A stretch of DNA of 64,000 nucleotides, taken from Sporocytophaga sp. (GTDB lineage: Bacteria > Bacteroidota > Bacteroidia > Cytophagales > Cytophagaceae). Below are positions 47,876-56,770 of this stretch, in pieces (within the stretch, counting starts at the first letter, position 1; every line of letters starts with the position of its first letter). Location of the stretch: the NCBI RefSeq assembly GCF_017745095.1, contig NZ_JAGHZZ010000001.1, forward strand, positions 620,001 through 684,000, read 5' to 3'. The position numbers were made by a program, and so were the translations under genes. Under the pieces are notes generated by a model that ran no database searches, was not told where the DNA came from, and saw only the letters and a program-made list of their open reading frames with translations.

Positions 47876-48448
47876 TTATATAGTAGAGTCTTTATTAATA
47901 AGATTGGTTTTACTTTTATTTCGCAGCCCGGCAAGTATTTTTTTTATGTGTTTACGGGCTTTTGAATATTGAGATCTGGCACTTCCTTCAGAAATACCAA
48001 GAGCTTGTCCTATTTCTCTATGCGAATAGCCTTCTAATACATATAAGTTCATTACAAGTCTGTATCCATTCGGAAGTTTCTGGACAATGGATAAAAGTTC
48101 TGAGGGTTCAACTTCATCAATATCTTTGGCCTCTTCAATTCCAAGATCATCCTCATCGTAGGTTTCAATATTATCAAGTTGATAATCCTTTTTATATTTA
48201 TCATAATGATTTAACGCAGTATTGATCACAATTCTTTTAATCCATCCTTCAAAGGATCCTTCAAACTTATATGTTTTCAGGTTATGATAAATTTTTACAA
48301 ATGCTTCCTGGAGAATATCTTCTGCTTCAAATTCCGTTCTTGCATACCTCAATGCTACAGATCTCAATCTCGGCACAAAAAAATTGAATATAGTTCTGAA
48401 TGCCTGTTTATCACCTTCCGCCGCTGCTGTTATAATTGATCTATCCAT
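47876..48448 (-). CDS. ECF RNA polymerase sigma factor (sigma-70 family)
   Basis: I place the start at 48448 (MDRSIITAAAEGDKQAF, 190 aa), because the 35 residues available upstream in the same frame are hydrophobic and unlike sigma factors. Region 2 is at ~10-85 (ARTEFEAEDILQEAFVKIYHNLKTYKFEGSFEGWIKRIVIN) and region 4 at ~115-175 (LPNGYRLVMNLYVLEGYSHREIGQALGISEGSARSQYSKAR). It should direct RNA polymerase to a small regulon under FecR control. It is the first gene of the sigma / FecR / STN operon; the target promoters are not known. Confidence 0.93.
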   Translation of the reverse strand: MDRSIITAAAEGDKQAFRTIFNFFVPRLRSVALRYARTEFEAEDILQEAFVKIYHNLKTYKFEGSFEGWIKRIVINTALNHYDKYKKDYQLDNIETYDEDDLGIEEAKDIDEVEPSELLSIVQKLPNGYRLVMNLYVLEGYSHREIGQALGISEGSARSQYSKARKHIKKILAGLRNKSKTNLINKDSTI

Positions 48449-48657
48449 AAATGCACATTGCTCTGGTATACAAGATTTACTATATAAATGGAAATAGAAG
48501 ATAGTCAGATTTTGTTGAAAAACAAAATAAGAACTATAATATTTGATATTCAATTTTATATGAATAATAAATTATGATTGTTAAGGAAAATCTGCATACC
48601 TACTTTTGAGAATAAGATGTACTTTGAACACAAAGCCATGCAACAATCATATTTTCA

Positions 48658-49701
48658 TTATTTATAAAAGTTAGGACAAGGTATTCTCTTCATAATTTTC
48701 TTTTTCTTTCTCGACATATCGTATAGATATGTTATGTTAAGTTCATGTGATCCACCTGTTCTTGCAGGAGAAAGCTTGGAGACTGTATAATCATAGCTAT
48801 AGCTTATACTCAGATTATTTACGCGCCATCCTGCTAGCAATACAATAGATTCATTATTTTGTAGGCTCCATCTATAGTGTTTCAGCAAAGGAATACCCCT
48901 ATACCAAAATCCTGAAATAAGATGATCGTATAATAGATAAAGTCCAAGATCAAACTGATCTGATTTGCCCTGAAGCTTATAATGCGCAGTAGGAGTTAAG
49001 TAAATATCTCTTCCCTGGTAGCCTTCTTTTAATTCGTTTTTCTTTTCAAAATCTATGCGGAAGCCACCGATAAAATCAAGTTTATAAGGAAGGCGACTTA
49101 CTTCTCCATAAAAGGATTGATTAGGTTGATTCATGTGAGCGTAAGTAACTCCAAACCAATAATCGTCTGAATAAAATATACCACCAGAGGTGAAGTCCCA
49201 ATATTGAATGACATCATTATTAGTCGGCTGATTCGTCTGTTTACCAAGGTATCCATTAGAACTATACTGATCTGGGAAATACAATCCTGAATAGTTGATA
49301 TAGCGCGATACATAACTCGTCTGTATTCCTGCACGGAAAGAATGTTTATCGGTGAGATGCAGCTCATAAGCATATTGTAAAGCTGACTCCGTAGAAGATA
49401 TGATATTAGCTCCCTGCCAATCTTTGTAAATCATTAATCCGATGCCGCTGTTGGCCTTGCTGAAATAACTGTCTAGAGATAAGTGAGAGGTAATATATTT
49501 TGCATCGAGTTCCGGCCATTGAATACGTTGATGAAACATTCCTCTAAGTGCATGAGCATTACCTGCAAAAGCCGGATTCAGATATAATACATTTGCATAA
49601 AACTGAGAATATTGGATATCTTGTGAGATGCCCTTATTTATACTGAATATCCAATAAATCAGAAAAGTAAATAATAAACGAGGTAGTTTACCTTGCACCA
49701 T
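48658..49701 (-). CDS. PorP/SprF-family type IX secretion membrane protein
   Basis: A 347-residue outer-membrane protein with signal peptide (~1-26, ending GISQD) and the family hallmark directly after it (IQYSQFYANVLYLNPAFAGNAH). QRIQWPELDAKYITSHLSLDSYF, GIGLMIYKDWQGA and a SYSYDYTVSKLSPARTGGSHELNITY end are also typical. PorP/SprF proteins are barrel partners that hold particular T9SS type B cargo proteins, such as SprB, at the surface. It is the last gene after an SprB-like giant and a small lipoprotein, 4 bp away, which is the usual cargo-partner arrangement. Confidence 0.92.
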   Translation of the reverse strand: MVQGKLPRLLFTFLIYWIFSINKGISQDIQYSQFYANVLYLNPAFAGNAHALRGMFHQRIQWPELDAKYITSHLSLDSYFSKANSGIGLMIYKDWQGANIISSTESALQYAYELHLTDKHSFRAGIQTSYVSRYINYSGLYFPDQYSSNGYLGKQTNQPTNNDVIQYWDFTSGGIFYSDDYWFGVTYAHMNQPNQSFYGEVSRLPYKLDFIGGFRIDFEKKNELKEGYQGRDIYLTPTAHYKLQGKSDQFDLGLYLLYDHLISGFWYRGIPLLKHYRWSLQNNESIVLLAGWRVNNLSISYSYDYTVSKLSPARTGGSHELNITYLYDMSRKKKKIMKRIPCPNFYK

Positions 49702-49705
49702 ATTC

Positions 49706-50014
49706 TTAATAAAATTTAAAATTTCCCTTGTGCTTCTTTACCGGTGCAACTTTACTCGTTCTTTTATTGGCTTCATTAAGCTCTTTTTGTAGTTTCTCCT
49801 GTCTCTTTCGGTCTTTCTTTTCAGTATTTTCTCTGTTTTCTATATTTTCCTGTGTAAGCGCAATAGCTTGCTTAGCTAGATAATCACTTGCTTTAATTGT
49901 GTGCTTGCTCAACTTGTTTTTTCTATCTTTTCTATACCTTTCACTTTGACAGGTAGTAAAAAAGAAGCTTACCAGTGTTAAAAGGATTATTGTTAATTTC
50001 TTTCTTTTTACCAT
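49706..50014 (-). CDS. Small Lys/Glu-rich lipoprotein between SprB-like and SprF-like genes
   Basis: A 102-residue protein with lipoprotein signal MVKRKKLTIILLTLVSFFF and a Cys in TTC (residue ~22). The mature part is strongly charged and probably a coiled helix (QENIENRENTEKKDRKRQEK), with a basic end (KKHKGNFKFY). Gaps are 6 bp upstream and 4 bp downstream, so it is co-transcribed with the giant surface protein and its SprF-like partner. I know no family for it. An accessory in export or anchoring of the cargo is the contextual guess. Confidence 0.7.
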   Translation of the reverse strand: MVKRKKLTIILLTLVSFFFTTCQSERYRKDRKNKLSKHTIKASDYLAKQAIALTQENIENRENTEKKDRKRQEKLQKELNEANKRTSKVAPVKKHKGNFKFY

Positions 50015-50020
50015 AATCCC

Positions 50021-53000
50021 TTACCTGACAACTGTAACACTTCCTTCTAATTTATAAGGACCTCTGAATTCCTCCGAATCTCCTTCATAGGTAATGATCC
50101 AGGCATAAACGCCTACAGGCATTGGTTCTTCTCTGTATATTCCATCCCAATGGTGTTCAGGATTTCTTGATTCAAATATGATTTCTCCCCAGCGATTGAA
50201 GATAAGCAACTGGAATTTGTCCACATGCGCGCTGTAGGTAACGTATCGATCATTAATTCCATCGCCATCAGGACTGAATGCATTTCCCACAAAGAGCCGG
50301 GGAGGACAAACCTCCCTTACGTTTACACGTTCTGTGGCTGAACAATTATTCTCGTCTGTCACAGTCACATTATAGGTTCCAGGTTTGTATACATATATGG
50401 TTTGTACCGTATCTCCCGATGGTTGCCATAAATATTTTCTTCCTGGACCTGCATTCAATACTCTGAAAACATTGGCCTCATTCTCCGTACATATTTTCTG
50501 ATCTGGACCTAAATCAACAGAAGGTTTTTTATAAACTTTTACAATATCAGGTATGGTCAGTTGAGATGAGCATCCATGATTAGAAACTACCTCAAGAGTG
50601 GCAGCATAATTTCCCGGTTGGTTGTAGCAATGATTTGGGTTTTGCTGGAATGAAGTATTATTGGAATTATTCGGATCTCCAAAATTCCAGTACCAGCTTT
50701 GAATAAAACCATTGGGAACAGAAGAGGAATCTTTGAAGTCCACACAGATGGCACCACAACCTTTTGCGAATGGTCCAAATTTAACTACAGGTATTGGATA
50801 AACCTCTATAGGTTTAAGGATGGTATCTTTACATCCAAGGTTTGTTGTTACCGTTAAGCTTGTATTGAATGTTCCGAATGTTCCGTACGTATGAGTTTGT
50901 GTTTCTCCTAAGGACATATTACTATTGCCAGAACTTTGATCTCCAAAATTCCATTCTCTTTTAATAATGTTTCCTGAGCTCAATGCAGTATGATCAGTGA
51001 AAGTGATGGGGGAGCCAAGACATGTACTATTAAAACTGAAATCAGCAACTGGCTCTGGAGGTGCGGCTAAAGTGATTGTTGTATCTATCTTACAATTATT
51101 TAAGTCTTTAATAGTTACATTAAAACTTCCTGCAGGCAAATTGATTGCTGTGGGTGTTGTTTGTTCTGGCTCAGAATTCCATCTGTAAGAATATGAAGGA
51201 GTTCCTCCTGTTGCTGTAATGGAGGCTACTCCGCCTGAAATGCAGGTAGGGTTTGTGAAATCTACAGAAAGCGAAATAGGAGTGGGCTCTTCAACTTTTG
51301 CAGAAGTGGTGGAAATACAGCCATTAGAATCTGTTACCGTTACTGTATAAACTCCAGCTTGAAGATTTACCGCTTGCGCTGAAGATTGAGCTGGTATTGA
51401 ATTCCAACTATAACTATATGCTGGTACTCCTCCTGTAGGTATTACAGTAGCAGTCCCATCAGAGCCTTTATTACAAGATACATTTGTGGATACAGTGCTT
51501 AGTGTCATTGTGTGAAATTCTACAATTGAAGCTAATGCAGTGATTGAGCATCCTTTGGAATCAGTAATTGTCACAATGTAATTACCTGAAGAAAGGTTTA
51601 TTGCCTTGGGAGTAGTCTGAATGGGAGCGGTATTCCAGTTGTATGAATAAGAGGGAGTACCTCCTGAGATCGTAACTGTTGCGGATCCATCGTTGCTATT
51701 GCAAAGCGCATCGGTGCTTATAACATTTGCAGATAGGGGAGCTGGTTGGCTAATTGAAACAGTAGAGTTTGATGAACAGCCAGCGGCATCAGTTATTTTA
51801 ACTGTATAATTTCCTGCTGGCAAGCCGGTTGCCTTTGGAGTAGTTTGTACAGGTGTGCTATTCCAACTATATAAATATCCAGGTATTCCACCACTTACAG
51901 TAACGGAGGCAGTACCATCAGTGCCTCCAGAACAACTAACATTTTCAGATATAGTTGTAGGGATAAGCATCGGACTCACAGTTATTCTGGCAGTATCACT
52001 TGAATAACAACCATCCTTCAAGCCTCTAACAACATAGCTCGCTGAGGTTGTCGGTTTAACATTAATGGAACTGGTAGTTGCTCCTGTGGACCATGAATAG
52101 GTAGATGCTCCGGAAGCTGTTAATAATATGGATTGCCCAAGACAAATGGTATCTGAGTTTACTTTAATAAAAGAAGTGGGCTTTACGGTTACTATCTTCA
52201 CAATTGTATCAGCGCAGCTTGGATCTGTACCAGAAATAAGAGTGACTGTGAAATTTCCTGAAGAACTGAATATAAGTGAAGGATTCTGAGCAGTGGATGT
52301 ATTGCCGGAACCCAGTGCCGGATCTCCGAAATTCCATTTCCAATAGTTTGAGTTGGAAGATTGGTTCGTAAAAGTTGTAATCTCGCCTTGACAAACAGTT
52401 GTATTGTTAAACTGTGCTACTGGCTTAGGAGCGACAATTACTCTTACAGTATCTCTTGCAATACAGGTATTGGTTACCTGCAATGTATAAGTTGTTGTAA
52501 CCTTAGGCTTGGCCACCGGATTAGGGCAAGTCGTACAGCTTAGCCCTTCTGGCGGGCTCCATAAAAAAGTGGAGCCAGGAGGGCCAACCTCAGTGCATCC
52601 CAATGTAACACTATCAGTACAGCTTAAAATATGGCTAGCTTCACCCGCATTTGCCCAGATTCCATGTGTGTTTCCACTAGGAATTAAGGAGGCGTTTAGA
52701 TATAAGCGTAAATCATTTACAGCAGCAATATTACTAAGATTGGGAGCAGTATTTCCCTTACCACCGCTCTTGGAATAATCATGGCCACCGAGATAAAAGA
52801 CGTTTCCACCGGGAGCAGCAGGAGCAATTAGATGAGCTCCTGTTGCTATTATGGTGTCTGAATTTAAATTGGTTATTATGGGGTAGGTGTAAGGTTTCCA
52901 GGTAGATCCGGCTTTTAGCTTGTAATTATCAACGGAACCACCGGCATTTTCCATTGCAGGCCCGTGCATCTGGGCAAAAGCCATATCAGCATTAGGGTAA

Positions 53001-53821
53001 TGATGGGAAACTTTTATGTTTACACTTTCAATACCAGCAGTCGTCTGGAAGAATCCTCTACTTTCATAGGTTTCTATAGCATGGCACTGAGCCAAAAAGT
53101 TTCCTCCGCTTAATACAAAAGCTTTTACTCCATTAATAACTGCCAGGCTTACCTGTGAATCATCCGCATGTGGTTCTGAAGCAAAGGTATAGCAGTTTTT
53201 CAATTCTTCTATATGCGCAGCATCCATTATATCATAAGTGATTCCTGCAGCATCAAGTATTTTGGTATGTATGAGCTGATTGCCTCCATTATTAAATACC
53301 GCTATTTTAGGTCTGTGTGTGACCGTGTACCTAACGTCCGCAGAAGTATTGCTTAACAGCTTATACACTGCAACATTATTCCCGAAAGCATTTATTATAT
53401 CGGTAGTAGTTTGTCCACACGGCAAAACAGTGTCAGGAACTATAAAAGGACCTCCTCTGAAATCAATAGTGGCACCTGCTATAAATCCCGGAGCTACTCT
53501 TTCTGCTATAGCAGTTAGGTCAATATCATCCCTTTGTTTATTTGAATTGATGATCCATTTAACAGGTATTCCATTTTGAAGCAATGAATTGACTAAACCA
53601 TATGACTTCAGGTTAAAAGGTGCCTGTCCCGCTGGGACAATAGATTGATAATTATTATCCATCGGAATAATAAAGCTTCCGGCTGGAATATTTTGATAAT
53701 TTGCCGAAGGTACGGGTAGGTCGTTCTGAGCAAATGCATTAGCATGAATTAGTATAAACAAGCAAACAAATGCCCTTTTGCAAATGCCTGAGCAGAAAAA
53801 GGAAAATGCAGTTTTTTCCAT
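50021..53821 (-). CDS. SprB-like surface protein with GATase1-like N-terminal domain and type B T9SS domain (1266 aa)
   Basis: Signal peptide ~1-32 (ANAFAQ). Residues ~100-375 resemble a class I glutamine-amidotransferase-like fold (PKIAVFNNGG, VKAFVLSGGNFLAQCHAIETYE with C246 at the nucleophile-elbow position, NVFYLGGHDYSK). Ig/PKD-like domains follow, then four SprB repeats (e.g. VSCNKGSDGTATVIPTGGVP, then YSYSWNS), further PKD domains (KREWNFGDQSSG, YWNFGDPNNSN), and a C-terminal CHU_C/gliding-motility domain (NAFSPDGDGINDRYV, FNRWGEIIFES, WDGIYREEPMPVGVYAW). Type B cargo is surface-held with a PorP/SprF partner, present two genes downstream. A role in adhesion or gliding is likely. Confidence 0.85.
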   Translation of the reverse strand: MEKTAFSFFCSGICKRAFVCLFILIHANAFAQNDLPVPSANYQNIPAGSFIIPMDNNYQSIVPAGQAPFNLKSYGLVNSLLQNGIPVKWIINSNKQRDDIDLTAIAERVAPGFIAGATIDFRGGPFIVPDTVLPCGQTTTDIINAFGNNVAVYKLLSNTSADVRYTVTHRPKIAVFNNGGNQLIHTKILDAAGITYDIMDAAHIEELKNCYTFASEPHADDSQVSLAVINGVKAFVLSGGNFLAQCHAIETYESRGFFQTTAGIESVNIKVSHHYPNADMAFAQMHGPAMENAGGSVDNYKLKAGSTWKPYTYPIITNLNSDTIIATGAHLIAPAAPGGNVFYLGGHDYSKSGGKGNTAPNLSNIAAVNDLRLYLNASLIPSGNTHGIWANAGEASHILSCTDSVTLGCTEVGPPGSTFLWSPPEGLSCTTCPNPVAKPKVTTTYTLQVTNTCIARDTVRVIVAPKPVAQFNNTTVCQGEITTFTNQSSNSNYWKWNFGDPALGSGNTSTAQNPSLIFSSSGNFTVTLISGTDPSCADTIVKIVTVKPTSFIKVNSDTICLGQSILLTASGASTYSWSTGATTSSINVKPTTSASYVVRGLKDGCYSSDTARITVSPMLIPTTISENVSCSGGTDGTASVTVSGGIPGYLYSWNSTPVQTTPKATGLPAGNYTVKITDAAGCSSNSTVSISQPAPLSANVISTDALCNSNDGSATVTISGGTPSYSYNWNTAPIQTTPKAINLSSGNYIVTITDSKGCSITALASIVEFHTMTLSTVSTNVSCNKGSDGTATVIPTGGVPAYSYSWNSIPAQSSAQAVNLQAGVYTVTVTDSNGCISTTSAKVEEPTPISLSVDFTNPTCISGGVASITATGGTPSYSYRWNSEPEQTTPTAINLPAGSFNVTIKDLNNCKIDTTITLAAPPEPVADFSFNSTCLGSPITFTDHTALSSGNIIKREWNFGDQSSGNSNMSLGETQTHTYGTFGTFNTSLTVTTNLGCKDTILKPIEVYPIPVVKFGPFAKGCGAICVDFKDSSSVPNGFIQSWYWNFGDPNNSNNTSFQQNPNHCYNQPGNYAATLEVVSNHGCSSQLTIPDIVKVYKKPSVDLGPDQKICTENEANVFRVLNAGPGRKYLWQPSGDTVQTIYVYKPGTYNVTVTDENNCSATERVNVREVCPPRLFVGNAFSPDGDGINDRYVTYSAHVDKFQLLIFNRWGEIIFESRNPEHHWDGIYREEPMPVGVYAWIITYEGDSEEFRGPYKLEGSVTVVR

Positions 53822-53880
53822 ACTAAATAGTTTTAGAATCAGGACCCATTTTTATTCAGCTAAAATGAGCCTCCTATAAA

Positions 53881-53912
53881 ATGGACAGGTACTTTTTTTT
53901 AAACGTCGCCTG
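53881..53912 (-). promoter_or_regulatory. Bipartite upstream motif, copy 1
   Basis: On the plus strand ATGGAC (53881-53886), 14 nt, then AAACGTCGCCTG (53901-53912). The 12-mer lies 80-91 bp upstream of the SprB-like start codon. The same two blocks with identical 14-nt spacing occur upstream of the next surface-protein gene. Confidence 0.6.
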
Positions 53913-54076
53913 TGTATGGAAAAATTTGCAAATAGTGTCAAAGTGTTTGATAGACAGAGGTGTAGAATTTTAGAAATAGGAGAATTGATTTGGAATTGAA
54001 AGTTTATATAAAGAATTCTCTGAATGCATAAATGTGATTATAAACCCAATTTTCAGCCTTTTATAGTCAGTTTTTA

Positions 54077-54112
54077 AATAAAAAGCCCATTGACCTTGCG
54101 ACCAATGGGCTC
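54077..54112 (-). terminator. Rho-independent terminator for the tandem-module gene
   Basis: Stem AGCCCATTG / CAATGGGCT (54084-54092 with 54103-54111). Read on the minus strand it is followed by TTTTATTTAAAA. It lies 24 bp beyond the stop of the 460-residue gene. Confidence 0.88.
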
Positions 54113-54135
54113 AATTTATTCATAATAACCTGCAC

Positions 54136-55518
54136 TTAATAAATCATGATCCTTCCTTTAGATACAATGTCTCCCTTGGCATTCACCACAGTATAGAAGT
54201 GAATTCCGGAATCCAGTGCTGGGGGAAGTGAAGTAACTCCACCAGTTATAATTTGTGTCGACACAAGATCTGCCGCATCATATATATTTAAGGTAAATAT
54301 TTCAGTAACGGGTGCGTCAATGGCAATATTGGCTTCTCCAGCATTTGATGGATTTGGAGCTATAAGAGTGTGTACTTTTGGAGGATGTATAGCTATTTTA
54401 CCTTGAGATACTTTGTATCCATCACTGTTCAAAAGTTCATAACTATAAAATCCTGAAGAAAGAACTGGCAATGCATTGGAACCTCCATTGACAGTTAATG
54501 TCTGAACAAGACTGTCAGTGAGTGTATAAATATTTAAGGTAAATGATTGTGTTACATCGGCATCTATCTGGATGGATAAAGTATCTCCAGAGTGAACATG
54601 TCCAGGGCGTATAGAACTTTTAATTTTCGGAGCCTTCACATCAATTTTACCTTTAGAAACAATGATTCCCTGGGCATCTGTCAGTGTATAGGAATAATGC
54701 CCTATTTGAAGAACAGGAAGTGCATTCTCTCCTCCATGTACTGTTAAGGTATTTATTACAACGTCTGCAGTATCTGAAATCGTCAAGGTGAAGATTTCTG
54801 ATAGAGGCGCGTCTATTACAAGAGAAAGCGAATCTCTCTCAGCAGGAGGATTGTGTTTTATATGTGAGTGTACATGTGGAGCCTTCACATCAATTTTACC
54901 ATTAGAAACAATAATTCCCTGGGCATCTGTCAGTGTATAGGAATAATGCCCTATTGGAAGAACAGGAAGTGCATTCTCTCCTCCATGTACTGTTAAAGTA
55001 TTTATTACAACGTCTGCAGTATCTGAAATCGTCAAGGTGAAGATTTCTGATAGAGGCGCATCTATTACAAGAGAAAGCGAATCTCTCTCAGCAGGAGGAT
55101 TGTGTTTTATATGTGAGTGTACATGTGGAGCCTTCACATCAATTTTACCATTAGAAACAATAATTCCCTGGGCATCTGTCAGTACATAGGAATAATGACC
55201 TATTGGAAGAACAGGAAGTGCATTATCTCCTCCATGCACGCTTAAAGTGTGTATTACAAGATTGGCAGAATCAGAAATTGTCATGGTGAAATTTTCTGAT
55301 AACGGAGCATGTACTTCAAAAGAAAGAGAATCGCTGCTTCCTGGACGATTAGGTTTTACATGCGAATGTACATGTGGATCACTTAATGGAGCTGGGGGGG
55401 CACTGCTTACTACTCCCTTTAATCCTAGAGGCTCGCTCCTTTGAGCATTGACACTGATTGAAAAGATAGGTACAATTGCCAGCGTGAGCAATCCCTTTAA
55501 GTAGAGTTTTGTTTTCAT
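54136..55518 (-). CDS. Secreted protein of five tandem T9SS-sorting-domain-like modules with HVHSH linkers
   Basis: A 460-residue protein: signal peptide 1-25 (SVNAQ), a ~20-residue linker, then five modules of ~80-83 residues to the end. The last one reads as a type A T9SS domain (IAPNPSNAGEANIAI, FTLNIYDAADLV, LDSGIHFYTVVNAKGDIVSKGRIMIY). The first four have the same skeleton (PNRP or HNPP for PNP, FTLTISDTADVVINTL, LPIGHYSYTLTDAQGIIVSNGKIDV). Three modules start with histidine-rich linkers (PHVHSHVKPN, HVHSHIKHN), possible metal sites. No other domain was seen. It lies next to the SprB/SprF-like unit on the same strand but has its own terminator. The role is unknown; a decoy, scaffold or structural surface protein are possibilities. 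Confidence 0.75.
   Translation of the reverse strand: MKTKLYLKGLLTLAIVPIFSISVNAQRSEPLGLKGVVSSAPPAPLSDPHVHSHVKPNRPGSSDSLSFEVHAPLSENFTMTISDSANLVIHTLSVHGGDNALPVLPIGHYSYVLTDAQGIIVSNGKIDVKAPHVHSHIKHNPPAERDSLSLVIDAPLSEIFTLTISDTADVVINTLTVHGGENALPVLPIGHYSYTLTDAQGIIVSNGKIDVKAPHVHSHIKHNPPAERDSLSLVIDAPLSEIFTLTISDTADVVINTLTVHGGENALPVLQIGHYSYTLTDAQGIIVSKGKIDVKAPKIKSSIRPGHVHSGDTLSIQIDADVTQSFTLNIYTLTDSLVQTLTVNGGSNALPVLSSGFYSYELLNSDGYKVSQGKIAIHPPKVHTLIAPNPSNAGEANIAIDAPVTEIFTLNIYDAADLVSTQIITGGVTSLPPALDSGIHFYTVVNAKGDIVSKGRIMIY
54629..55375 (-). repeat. Three 249-bp tandem repeats in the T9SS-like module gene
   Basis: GGAGCCTTCACATCAATTTT recurs at 54629, 54878 and 55127, exactly 249 bp (83 codons) apart. The first two full units differ at only a handful of bases, so one duplication is recent. 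The third has drifted more towards the gene's 5' end. Confidence 0.93.
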
Positions 55519-55552
55519 AGTTTTTTGTCGATAGATAAATGCTTTTTATTAT

Positions 55553-55584
55553 ATGGACCGGACAAAAAAAAGAAACGTCGCCTG
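55553..55584 (-). promoter_or_regulatory. Bipartite upstream motif, copy 2
   Basis: ATGGAC (55553-55558), 14 nt, then AAACGTCGCCTG (55573-55584), 55-66 bp upstream of the start of the tandem-module gene. The spacer is A-rich on the plus strand where copy 1 is T-rich, so only the two blocks and their spacing are conserved. Confidence 0.6.
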
Positions 55585-56770
55585 CTGAAAAATAAAATAG
55601 TTATAAGTTTCAAAGGTAATTCATATAAAAATGCTTTTAATTTTATGATGCCCTAAGCGAAAGTCAGAAGAGAGGATTAAAAGGTTCCTATAATTACTCT
55701 AATTCAAATTTAACATTCGAGTTAGAATAAATCATTTTTCGGCCTATTAGGAATCAGTATGAGTTTTACTAAATTATTTTCAGATAGATAATAAGGGAAT
55801 CTACTTATAGTGCAAAATCATGTTTACTTTTTGACTGTTTCAATGTAGATAGTCGTCTATATACTATATTATTCACTGAAGTCTTTGCCCTTTGGTTTAT
55901 AACTTATCCAAAGCTCCATAAATCTGCATTCATACAAATTGCATTGACAATTATTTATTTTAAACCGACTGTGATTGTTAAACTAAATTATGAAATAGTA
56001 GAATTGTTATACTGAAATTTTTAAAAGACTAAAGATTATTATGAAGTTAAAAAAGCTAAAATCCTTTTTAAGAAAACATCTTGTAATGAGGAGAAAACGA
56101 AAAGACCCTACGAAGATATTCAGATTTCGTATATTACATTCAGTGCATAAAATTTTTTAGGTTACAGACTTTATATTCACGGAATGCTCTGTTCAGATTA
56201 TAGAATTGTATGTTGAGCCTGATATGGTTTATTTCAGTTATAATCCTCAAATAAGCTATCCCCATGATTACAACACTGTTATTTTGCTGAATTCAATCGC
56301 TATTATTCATCAATTTTCTACTTGGTTGGAAATATTCTGCTAACCAAGACAGGTGAATGTTGGGGGCCTCTTTATGAAGTTGTTTTGTAACAATTAATTT
56401 TTTTCCATTTGTTTTTTTATATGTTCTGGCCCCTTATTGCCTGATTTCATTACATTGTAAAGTCAATTCTAATTAATTACCAAGAATATTTTTTTTATTT
56501 TTTTTCATTAGTGTTTACTATTTGAATCTCCATTTTGTAGGTGTGCAATTTTAAGTCTGGTAGATGTGCTATTAAGTCTAATAAACTCATTAAGATAAAG
56601 GTGGGCAGATTGAGAAGAACAATGGAAAGGGTGATTAGAGTAGTAAACCATTTAGTCTGTTGCTAGTCAAATTATGTTTTTCCAACAGTTTATAGATTGG
56701 TAAGGAAGGTGTTCTTATAAATTTAAGTTAAAATTTTCTTCAGTAATCAATACGAAAAATCAAAAAGAAT
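55585..56770. other. Long AT-rich intergenic region between divergent surface-protein and GH43 genes
   Basis: About 1.2 kb without a convincing gene. A 39-codon frame at 56041-56160 (MKLKKLKSFLRKH start, very basic) is the only notable short frame. TTAAGTCT occurs twice at ~56550-56580. The region should contain the promoters for the 460-residue gene (left) and GH43 gene (right). No tRNA, riboswitch or mobile-element end was recognised. Confidence 0.45.

Noticed and set aside
48449-48553. Longer N-terminus for the ECF sigma factor
   Set aside because: The added 35 residues are hydrophobic and aromatic, unlike sigma region 1/2; the internal ATG gives a standard start.
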